This document shows positions 1-5,127 of a stretch of DNA of 5,127 nucleotides, in pieces; the stretch's first letter is position 1; each line of letters opens with the position of its first letter. The position numbers and the translations under genes are program-made. This stretch comes from Actinomycetota bacterium. GTDB taxonomy: Bacteria; Actinomycetota; Thermoleophilia; Solirubrobacterales; Solirubrobacteraceae. Under the pieces are notes generated by a model. That model was not told the origin of the DNA. It did no database searches and was given only the letters and a program-made list of their open reading frames with translations. The DNA lies in NCBI GenBank assembly GCA_009699565.1, contig WLNX01000137.1, positions 1 to 5,127 of the forward strand, given 5' to 3'.

Positions 1-691
1 GCATGAAGGTCGCGTGCCAGCCGTACTTCATCGCGTATTCCTTGACCGTGATGCGGTAGGTCATGCAGTCGTCGGCCATCTTCAGTGCCGGCGCGTAGCG
101 CATGTCGACTTCGTGCTGGCTTGGGCCGACCTCGTGGTGGCTGTACTCGACATGGATCCCGAGCTGCTCCAGTGCGAGCACCGTCTCGCGGCGCACGTCG
201 GAGCCGGCGTCAAGCGTCGTCAGGTCGAAGTAGCCGCCTTGGTCGAGAACCTCGGTGCCGTTGGAATCCTTGAAGAGGAAGTACTCGAGCTCGGGCCCGA
301 CGTTGAAGGTGTCAAAACCCATCCCTTCCATCCGTGCGATCGCACGTCGCAGCACTTGGCGCGGGTCGCCCTCGTAGGGAGTCCGTTCGGGCGTTTGGAT
401 GTCGCAGAACATGCGCGCCACGCCCTGCTCTTCGGGACGCCACGGAAGGACGGCGAAGGTCGAAGGATCGGGCATCGCGATCATGTCCGACTCCTCAATC
501 GCGTTGAAGCCGGTGATCGACGAACCGTCGAAGCCCATCCCGCCCTCGAACGCGTCGTCGAGCTCGTCGACTCCAACCGAGAACGACTTCAGCTGACCGA
601 GGATGTCGGTGAACCAAAGGCGGATGAAGCGGATGTCGCGCTGGGCGCAGAGCGCCTTTACGTCATCCGCGCTTGTCGGCTGATCTGCCAT
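1..691 (-). CDS. glnA: Type I glutamine synthetase, N-terminal 230 residues (3' end beyond window)
   Basis: Cytoplasmic enzyme that joins ammonia (or, in some paralogues, another amine) to glutamate using ATP. The visible part covers the beta-grasp N-terminal domain (about residues 15-100) and the start of the catalytic domain. Recognisable landmarks are FDGSSI (54-59), the IEESDM segment (65-70), GPELEYF (132-138) with metal-ligand glutamates E134 and E136, and HHEVGPSQHE (185-194) with ligands E187 and E194; the window ends at HATFM, just before the usual KP. The gene starts 41 bases after the RlpA-like gene on the same strand. The ATG at 691-689 gives the family's normal N-terminus; there is no purine-rich ribosome binding site. 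At the position of Bacillus subtilis Arg62, which mediates glutamine feedback inhibition, this protein has Ala64. From memory, the N-terminal half (LWFTDILG, PDPSTFAVLPWR, ARMFCDI) resembles actinobacterial GlnA2, a gamma-glutamylpolyamine synthetase, as much as GlnA. The glutamine synthetase family is certain; the paralogue is not. Confidence 0.95.
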   Translation of the reverse strand, partial: MADQPTSADDVKALCAQRDIRFIRLWFTDILGQLKSFSVGVDELDDAFEGGMGFDGSSITGFNAIEESDMIAMPDPSTFAVLPWRPEEQGVARMFCDIQTPERTPYEGDPRQVLRRAIARMEGMGFDTFNVGPELEYFLFKDSNGTEVLDQGGYFDLTTLDAGSDVRRETVLALEQLGIHVEYSHHEVGPSQHEVDMRYAPALKMADDCMTYRITVKEYAMKYGWHATFM

Positions 692-697
692 ACGGCG

Positions 698-703
698 ACA
701 GTA
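698..703 (-). promoter_or_regulatory. Possible -10 element of a leaderless glnA promoter
   Basis: Read on the minus strand, the hexamer TACTGT fits the actinobacterial TANNNT -10 pattern and ends 6 bases before the A of the glnA ATG. That spacing would place the transcription start at or next to the start codon. It agrees with the lack of any Shine-Dalgarno sequence in the 41-base gap after the RlpA-like gene. No convincing -35 hexamer lies 16-18 bases upstream, and a TANNNT match is easy to find by chance, so this rests mainly on its position. Confidence 0.4.
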
Positions 704-732
704 GCGCCGCGGAAGCGAAAGATGCGCTCTGG

Positions 733-1602
733 TTAGCGGCTTGCGCGCACCGATGCGCGCCCGATGCTGATGACTCCGAGCTTGCGCGCCGCGGCCCATG
801 TGAGGTCGTAGTCGACGCCGGATGCGTAGGGGCCGCGATCGACGACCTTGGTCCGCACGGTGCGGCCGCGGAAGCTAAAGCGGACGACCGTTCCGCAAGG
901 GAGCGTCTTGTGCGCGACGCCGTAGAGGCGGCTTGTAAGCGTGTTGCCGCAGGCGGTCTTGCGGCCGTACCAGCCGGGGCCGTACCAGGTGACGACGCGC
1001 TTGCGAGTGATTCCGCGGCTACTGCCGCCGCCGCCGCCGCTGGACGGCGCCTTGGACGAGCAGGCGTGGGCGTGGTTCTTGAGCTTCGAGAGCGTTGCTG
1101 GACCGGCGATGCCGTCCGCCGTGAGGCAGCGGCTGCGCTGGTAGCGGCGCAGCGCTGCGCGGGTTAGCGTTCCGAAGTGGCCTGTGGGGCTTACGTGAAG
1201 CATCTTCAGGCGGCGCAGTTTGCCCTGAAGCTGGGTTACGTCATGTCCGTGCATCGGCATTTTCAGCGTGCGGTCGCCCAGACGGTGCATCGGCGCGGCG
1301 TTGGCGCTGACGGCGGCCATCAGTACGAGGACGAAGCCGAGCATTGCGGCCCATGCCGCAATCCGGTCCGGCCGGCGCGACTGGAGCGGCGCAGACTGCC
1401 GGGGAGACTGAATCTGACGGCTGCTCTGCTTGACGAGCGAGCGTGCCTGAGGCGCCGTTGGGCGACGGACGATCGGAACTCGGCGGAACTTGGGCGGCTG
1501 CGGCGCATCTGCCGTGGGAGATGGGGCCTCTGCTGCAGTTTCGTCCTGGGGGCGCAGGTGGGCAACTTCAGACCACCATGCGGTGGAGGTTTCCGTAGTC
1601 AT
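733..1602 (-). CDS. Membrane-anchored peptidoglycan-binding / RlpA-like double-psi beta-barrel protein
   Basis: Probably binds and perhaps cleaves or remodels peptidoglycan outside the membrane. Domains in order over 289 residues: a Pro/Arg/Gln-rich, probably disordered cytoplasmic tail (1-80, basic just before the membrane); one hydrophobic segment (about 82-103); a PG_binding_1-like domain (about 117-176, ending in TADGIAGPAT); a Ser/Gly linker (182-196) with five glycines in a row; and an RlpA-like double-psi beta-barrel (about 202-289) with TWYGPGWYG, AHKTLPCGT and VVDRGPY. H231 and D255 align with two residues important in Pseudomonas aeruginosa RlpA. The third position, Glu there, is Asn220 here, so lytic activity is unproven. 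C218 and C236 in the barrel and C159 and C181 in or near the binding domain could form disulfides. The ATG at 1602 has a good ribosome binding site and directly follows a c-di-AMP riboswitch. The long tail argues for an uncleaved anchor and not a classical signal peptide. Confidence 0.9.
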   Translation of the reverse strand: MTTETSTAWWSEVAHLRPQDETAAEAPSPTADAPQPPKFRRVPIVRRPTAPQARSLVKQSSRQIQSPRQSAPLQSRRPDRIAAWAAMLGFVLVLMAAVSANAAPMHRLGDRTLKMPMHGHDVTQLQGKLRRLKMLHVSPTGHFGTLTRAALRRYQRSRCLTADGIAGPATLSKLKNHAHACSSKAPSSGGGGGSSRGITRKRVVTWYGPGWYGRKTACGNTLTSRLYGVAHKTLPCGTVVRFSFRGRTVRTKVVDRGPYASGVDYDLTWAAARKLGVISIGRASVRASR

Positions 1603-1608
1603 TGCTTG

Positions 1609-1617
1609 CTTCCTCTC
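1609..1617 (-). promoter_or_regulatory. Ribosome binding site of the RlpA-like gene
   Basis: GAGAGGAAG on the minus strand sits 6 bases before the ATG at 1602 and fixes that start. It lies immediately 3' of the riboswitch aptamer, with no room for an intrinsic terminator in between, so it is the likely point at which the riboswitch acts. Confidence 0.8.
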
Positions 1618-1620
1618 TTT

Positions 1621-1761
1621 CGTCTGCCGACGGGGTTAGCTGACGGGCTCGCGCTGAAAGAGCTGCGCTACACCGGAAAAGACCGGCGATTCGCCCCAAC
1701 TACTGGGTCCCCCGCTCCCCGGCGACTGAATGCCAACCGGGAACTAGGCGGTGTGTGCAGA
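1621..1761 (-). promoter_or_regulatory. Cyclic di-AMP riboswitch (ydaO/yuaA class, Rfam RF00379)
   Basis: RNA aptamer in the 5' leader of the RlpA-like gene, read on the minus strand. It carries the conserved blocks of the class in order. GAGCGGGGGACCCA (1717-1704) is followed by TTGGGGCGAATC (1699-1688) and then CCGTCAGCTAACCCCGTCGGC (1645-1625); these closely match the B. subtilis ydaO leader as I remember it. Between them are a CCCGG/CCGGG stem (1741-1737 with 1722-1718), a CCGG hairpin with a six-base loop (1686-1673) and a GCGC hairpin with a ten-base loop (1668-1651). The outer stem is less clear: TCTGC (1761-1757) can pair with GCAGA (1628-1624), or GCC (1749-1747) with GGC. The class binds two c-di-AMP molecules and usually switches expression off. 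In actinobacteria it often precedes wall hydrolase and resuscitation-factor genes, which fits this neighbour. The 5' boundary is approximate. Confidence 0.92.
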
Positions 1762-1765
1762 ACCC

Positions 1766-1796
1766 ACGGTAGCGCCTGCGGCTATTCCGCTACCAA
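1766..1796 (-). promoter_or_regulatory. Possible promoter of the riboswitch transcript
   Basis: On the minus strand TTGGTA (1796-1791) resembles a -35 box and TACCGT (1771-1766) fits the TANNNT -10 pattern. The 19-base spacer is longer than ideal. The predicted transcription start, about 7 bases after the -10, falls around 1757-1759, right at the 5' edge of the aptamer, which is the main argument in favour. The element overlaps the inverted repeat at 1768-1794. Confidence 0.35.
1768..1794. repeat. Inverted repeat between the cytochrome gene and the riboswitch
   Basis: GGTAGCG (1768-1774) and CGCTACC (1788-1794) are perfect 7-base inverted arms around a 13-base loop. The loop and inner arm also contain a competing 4-base pair stem (GCGG 1778-1781 with CCGC 1787-1790), so two mutually exclusive hairpins can form. 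It starts about 30 bases downstream of the cytochrome stop codon. No T-run follows on the minus strand, so it is not a standard intrinsic terminator. It could be a weak end signal for the cytochrome mRNA, an operator over the possible promoter, or chance. Confidence 0.5.
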
Positions 1797-1824
1797 TCCT
1801 GCACGGAACGGTGCGAAACGCCCG

Positions 1825-2385
1825 TTAAGGCTGCTGAACCGAGGCGTTTTCAAGCGAGACGTTGCCCTGGCCGGCGACCGCCGACACGTAACTGGCGACT
1901 TCATCGGCCTGAACACCTGTAACCAAGCCTGCCGGCATGTTGCCGGCGCCGCGGGCTCGCCCGACCTTGATCGCGTTCAGAATGAGCGCCTCGGGCGGAT
2001 GCATCACGTCAAGGTTGGGACCTGTCTGGCCGGCCGATCCCGAAGCCTGCAGTGTGTGGCAGGAAGCACAGTTCTGCGCGAAGAGAACGCGGCCCTTCTC
2101 CTGCGATGCAGTCAGCACGACGCCGCCGACGGCATCGCGCGAGGACTTGTCGGCGTTGCCGACGATCAGAAGCCCCGGGATGCCAAGGCCGATGCCAACA
2201 ACGCAGATCGCGATACCGACATAGAACATCTTGCCGCCGCCGGAGGAACTTGCGCCCTCAGCCTGTGCGCTGCGGGTGGAAGCGAATGCGGCACCCGCCA
2301 CTGCGAGTCCGGCGATTACGAATACGGCGATGAATACTGCGACGACGACCATTAGCGCAAACGATACACGGCGCTGCGCACGCAA
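1825..2385 (-). CDS. Membrane-anchored class I cytochrome c, one haem
   Basis: Electron carrier with one covalently bound haem c, expected on the outer face of the cytoplasmic membrane. Over 186 residues it has a basic start (R2, R5, R6), a hydrophobic segment (about 7-35), a short Ser/Gly-rich loop (36-52), a second hydrophobic segment (about 54-76) and a cytochrome c domain (about 92-172). The haem site is CASCH (106-110), with TGPNLD (121-126) after it; the likely axial Met is M150 in GNMPAGL. The start is a TTG at 2385-2383 with a strong ribosome binding site; the ATG at 2352 (residue 12) has none and would lose the basic residues. It begins 36 bases after the dnaE2 stop. The partner, such as a menaquinol-cytochrome c reductase or terminal oxidase, cannot be named because no respiratory gene adjoins. 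With the N-terminus inside, two membrane crossings would put the haem on the wrong side. Confidence 0.9.
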   Translation of the reverse strand: MRAQRRVSFALMVVVAVFIAVFVIAGLAVAGAAFASTRSAQAEGASSSGGGKMFYVGIAICVVGIGLGIPGLLIVGNADKSSRDAVGGVVLTASQEKGRVLFAQNCASCHTLQASGSAGQTGPNLDVMHPPEALILNAIKVGRARGAGNMPAGLVTGVQADEVASYVSAVAGQGNVSLENASVQQP

Positions 2386-2387
2386 CG

Positions 2388-2394
2388 CCCCCTC
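2388..2394 (-). promoter_or_regulatory. Ribosome binding site deciding the TTG start of the cytochrome gene
   Basis: GAGGGGG on the minus strand lies two bases (CG) before the TTG at 2385, with its GAGG core five bases away. The ATGs just upstream do not compete: one runs into TGA after two codons and the other is out of frame. This supports the unusual TTG start over the in-frame ATG at 2352. Confidence 0.7.
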
Positions 2395-2421
2395 ATCGCA
2401 TGTATTGGGCGCGCAGACGGT

Positions 2422-5127
2422 TCATCTCCGCCTGCCCTGGGCAAACGACATCACCGCAGGTGCAACCGCGCGGAAGTCGGCGCTCACCAGTTCGCCGACT
2501 TCGGCCAACTGGGCGTCTCCCGGTTCCAGCGGCTCAATCCGGTCTACAACAAGATTGACGGTGCCGCCGGCGCTGGCATGCCGCTCAAGGACTCCTTCCG
2601 CGAACAACAGCGGCTCTGTCCTAACTGCGAGCCGAAAAGAGTCATAGACCTTTGGCTTCAGAACCAGATTGATTGTCCCCTCCTCGTCCTCGAGCAGAAT
2701 GAAACAGACCCCGCCTGCAGTGCCCGGGCGCTGGCGGGCTACCACCAGGCCGCCGGTCCTGACACGGCTCCTGTGCGGTGCCTGCTCCATCTCCACACTC
2801 CGCAGCGCACCACGACGGTCGAGGTCGGGCCGCATCAACGCGAGCGGGTGGCTGCCGGTAGTGAGCCCGGTGGCGGCGTAGTCGGCGAGCATCGTCTGCC
2901 ACGAGCTGAGTGGATTCAGCTTTGGCGCCGCTGGCAACTCCAAACCCAGCGACAGCTGACCGCTGACCGCCGGCGGACCGCCAACCCCCAGACGCCACAA
3001 GACCGCGCGGCGCGCCAGCCCGGGGCGGCGCGCCTCCGCTTCGGTCGCGAGCGCGTCACAGGCGCCGGCCCAGGCCAACGCCTCCAGTGACGAGCGTGCG
3101 CCGCCGGCGCGGGCGGCGAGGTCGCTGAGCGAGCCAAAAGGACCGTTTGCCGACCGCTCTTCGATCAGCTCCTCGAGCTGCTCACCGCGGACTCCACGCA
3201 CGTGGCGCAGCCCCAGCCGCAGCGCCCCGTGATCATCAATAAGGCAGCCGATGCCGCTCTGGTTGATCTCGGGGGCCAGAACGGTTGTGCCACGGCGCTG
3301 AGCTTCGTGGACCAGCGAGTCGGGCGGGTAGAAGCCCATCGGCTGCTCGTCGAGCAGCGCCGCCACCAGCTCGGGGCCGTAGTGAACGCGCAGCCAAGTT
3401 GACTGGTAGGCGAGCAGCCCAAAGGCGGCTGCGTGAGCTTTGGGAAAGCCAAAGCCGGCGAAGCCCGCAACCATCTCGAAGACCTCCACGGCCTGGGCTT
3501 CGTCAACATCGCCCCAGCGCGCAGACGCGCCCTCAATAAAGCTGCGGCGGTGGGACTCGATCGCCTCCGCCGAGCGCTTGCGGCTCATCGCGCGGCGCAG
3601 ACCGGCGGCCTCGGAGGCGCTGAAACCGGCGAAAGCCATCGCCACCTCGATCACCTGGTCCTGGAAGATGATCGTGCCGAGCGTCTCGCGCAGAATCGGC
3701 TCCAGCGAATGATGCGGGTAGGGAATCTTGTAGTCGGGGTTGGCATTGAGCGCCTGACGGCGCTTGATGTAGGGGTTGACGGCGCCGCCCTGAATCGGCC
3801 CCGGCCTGACGATCGCGACCTGGATCGTTATCTCGTCGAGATTGGTAGGGCGGGTGCGCCGGAGCGACGAGATCTGCGCGCGGCTTTCGATCTGAAAAAC
3901 GCCGGTCGTCTCGCCGCGCTGGATTGCCTCGTAAACCTCAGGGTCGTCGTAGGGAATCCGCGACAGGTCAATCCGCTCGCCGCGACGGGCGTCGATCTGC
4001 TCAACGCAGCGCTCTACGGCAGAGAGCATCCCAAGCCCGAGCAGGTCAATTTTGAGGAAGCCGGCGTCGGAGCAGGAATCCTTGTCCCAGTGTGCGATCT
4101 GGCGCCCTTCAATCGCCGATGGGACGACCGGGCAGCAGTCGATCAAGGGCCTTGTGGCGACGATCATGCCGCCGGAGTGCTGAGCGAGGTGGCGCGGGAG
4201 CCCCGACGCCTCGCGGGCAAGCGCGGCAAGCCAGCGCCAGCGGCCGCTCTGCGCGCGCTCCTCGCCGATCGCCTCGGCTATCTGCTGATCAAAGCCGCGC
4301 AGCGACCACCCTTCGCTCGATCGCGCGACGCGCTCGATCTCCCCCGCCGGCAGCCCCAGCGCTGCGCCGAAATCCCTGATCGCACCGCGCGCCTTGTAGG
4401 TCGGGAAGGCGGCGACCAGCGCCGTGCGCTCGGTGCCGTAGCGCTTGTGAATACGCGGGATCAGCTTCTCGCGAATGTCGCGCGGAAAGTCAAGATCGAT
4501 GTCGGGAAGCTCGGTTATCTGTTCGCTTAGAAAGCGCCCGAGCAGCAGCCGGTTGGCTACCGGATCAACGTGAGAGAGGCCGGTCAGGTAGCAGACGATC
4601 GAGGAGACCGACGAGCCGCGGCCGCGGCCCGGCGGCAGCAGTGCGCGTGCGCTGTCCGGACCGCGGACTTCGACCGCCACTTCGCGCGCAAGCTCCAACA
4701 TGTCGCGGTGCAGCAAGAAGAAGCCGGAGAGCCCGAGCCCGGCGATGATCTTCAGCTCTTCAGTGAGCCTTGCGGCGGCTTCATCTCGCAGCTTGTGACC
4801 AGGCGGGTAGCGATTGTCGAAGCTGGCCTGGCACGCCTGAACCAGATCGCGGTCGGCGCCGCCATCTTCCGCCCCGGGATAGCGGTAGCCGAGATCGCTG
4901 GTCAGGTCGAAGTTGCAGCGGGCGGCGACCCGCTCGGTCTCGGCAACCGCTTCAGGATGGTCCTCGAAGCGCGCCTTCATCGCCTCGGGGCCGGCCATCA
5001 CGTGGCTGTGATTGCCGCGCCGCTGCGGCTCGCAGCCGTCAAGCGGAATGCGGCTGCGGACGGCGACGAAGGTGTCCTGCAGCGGAGCGCGGGCCGCCTT
5101 GTGGGCATGGACGTTGCCGGTTGCGAC
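2422..5127 (-). CDS. dnaE2: Error-prone DNA polymerase III alpha subunit DnaE2 (ImuC), 5' end beyond window
   Basis: Translesion C-family polymerase that works with ImuA'/ImuB in damage-induced mutagenesis. The reading frame is open to the window edge, giving 901 residues; the GTG at 5001 is an internal valine, not a start. Residues below count from the first visible codon. Visible parts are the end of the PHP domain (VATGNVHAH, 1-9), the polymerase core, and the C-terminal OB-type region. The core has the catalytic motif PDIDLDF (208-214, aspartates D211 and D213), the third aspartate D361 in KIDLLGLG, the RPGP motif (441-444) and GFGFPKAHAAAFG (558-570). DnaE2 rather than DnaE1 is shown by ARQRPGTAGGVCFILLEDEEG (797-817), by DYAATGLTTGSHP, and by a C-terminus that stops soon after the OB region with SADFRAVAP. 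Roughly 150-250 N-terminal residues are missing compared with the usual length. SOS control is likely, but the promoter is not in view. The TGA stop is at 2424-2422. Confidence 0.96.
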   Translation of the reverse strand, partial: VATGNVHAHKAARAPLQDTFVAVRSRIPLDGCEPQRRGNHSHVMAGPEAMKARFEDHPEAVAETERVAARCNFDLTSDLGYRYPGAEDGGADRDLVQACQASFDNRYPPGHKLRDEAAARLTEELKIIAGLGLSGFFLLHRDMLELAREVAVEVRGPDSARALLPPGRGRGSSVSSIVCYLTGLSHVDPVANRLLLGRFLSEQITELPDIDLDFPRDIREKLIPRIHKRYGTERTALVAAFPTYKARGAIRDFGAALGLPAGEIERVARSSEGWSLRGFDQQIAEAIGEERAQSGRWRWLAALAREASGLPRHLAQHSGGMIVATRPLIDCCPVVPSAIEGRQIAHWDKDSCSDAGFLKIDLLGLGMLSAVERCVEQIDARRGERIDLSRIPYDDPEVYEAIQRGETTGVFQIESRAQISSLRRTRPTNLDEITIQVAIVRPGPIQGGAVNPYIKRRQALNANPDYKIPYPHHSLEPILRETLGTIIFQDQVIEVAMAFAGFSASEAAGLRRAMSRKRSAEAIESHRRSFIEGASARWGDVDEAQAVEVFEMVAGFAGFGFPKAHAAAFGLLAYQSTWLRVHYGPELVAALLDEQPMGFYPPDSLVHEAQRRGTTVLAPEINQSGIGCLIDDHGALRLGLRHVRGVRGEQLEELIEERSANGPFGSLSDLAARAGGARSSLEALAWAGACDALATEAEARRPGLARRAVLWRLGVGGPPAVSGQLSLGLELPAAPKLNPLSSWQTMLADYAATGLTTGSHPLALMRPDLDRRGALRSVEMEQAPHRSRVRTGGLVVARQRPGTAGGVCFILLEDEEGTINLVLKPKVYDSFRLAVRTEPLLFAEGVLERHASAGGTVNLVVDRIEPLEPGDAQLAEVGELVSADFRAVAPAVMSFAQGRRR

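Noticed and set aside
703..728. AGCGC/GCGCT inverted repeat between the RlpA-like gene and glnA as a terminator
   Set aside because: The stem is only five base pairs with a 16-base loop and has no T-run after it.
14..736. Long open frame on the plus strand
   Set aside because: It lies antisense to glutamine synthetase, whose protein matches its family over the full visible length; open antisense frames are common at this GC content.
1805..1818. Short GCAC/GTGC hairpin after the cytochrome stop as a terminator
   Set aside because: Four base pairs and no T-run; within chance expectation.
2350..2352. ATG as the start of the cytochrome gene
   Set aside because: It has no ribosome binding site and would drop the basic N-terminus; the TTG at 2385 has a strong GAGGGGG site.
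1177..2355. 392-codon open frame on the plus strand across the riboswitch and cytochrome
   Set aside because: Its product is Arg/Ala/Gly-rich with no recognisable domain, and it runs antisense to two well-supported genes and a structured RNA.
3433..4530. 365-codon open frame on the plus strand
   Set aside because: It is the antisense shadow of the DnaE2 polymerase core.
4999..5001. GTG as the start of dnaE2
   Set aside because: The frame stays open to the window edge and the 42 upstream codons encode typical DnaE2 sequence, including the end of the PHP domain.

Overview
All four genes in this window lie on the minus strand, so transcription runs from high to low coordinates: dnaE2 (5' end cut off by the window edge), a membrane-anchored cytochrome c, a c-di-AMP (ydaO/yuaA-type) riboswitch, a membrane-anchored peptidoglycan-binding/RlpA-like protein, and a type I glutamine synthetase (3' end cut off). 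The GC-rich sequence, the actinobacterial form of DnaE2, the Cys-containing RlpA-like barrel and a c-di-AMP riboswitch in front of a cell-wall gene all suggest a high-GC actinobacterium. The Thermoleophilia/Solirubrobacterales are my best guess, but this is inference from protein resemblance and not from a marker gene.

Region by region. 5127-2422 encodes 901 residues of an error-prone DNA polymerase III alpha subunit (DnaE2/ImuC); the N-terminal PHP part lies outside the window. After 36 bases comes a 186-residue cytochrome c with one CxxCH haem site and two predicted membrane segments, starting at a TTG codon behind a strong ribosome binding site (2385-1825). The 222-base gap 1824-1603 is the most informative non-coding stretch. 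It holds an inverted repeat, a possible promoter, and a c-di-AMP aptamer that ends only 18 bases before the next start codon. That next gene (1602-733) has a cytoplasmic Pro/Arg-rich tail, one membrane segment, a peptidoglycan-binding domain and an RlpA-like double-psi beta-barrel. After 41 bases, glutamine synthetase (691-1) begins with no visible ribosome binding site, but with a -10-like hexamer placed as expected for a leaderless mRNA.

How they work together. The clear functional unit is riboswitch plus cell-wall protein: c-di-AMP signals turgor, potassium and cell-wall state, and its riboswitch commonly controls wall-remodelling genes in actinobacteria. The other neighbours (mutagenic DNA repair, electron transport, nitrogen assimilation) share strand and short gaps but no obvious pathway. 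I see no mobile element, CRISPR array, tRNA or rRNA. I did not find a clearly new multi-gene system; the points most worth checking are the riboswitch's probable terminator-free mechanism and the cytochrome's membrane topology.
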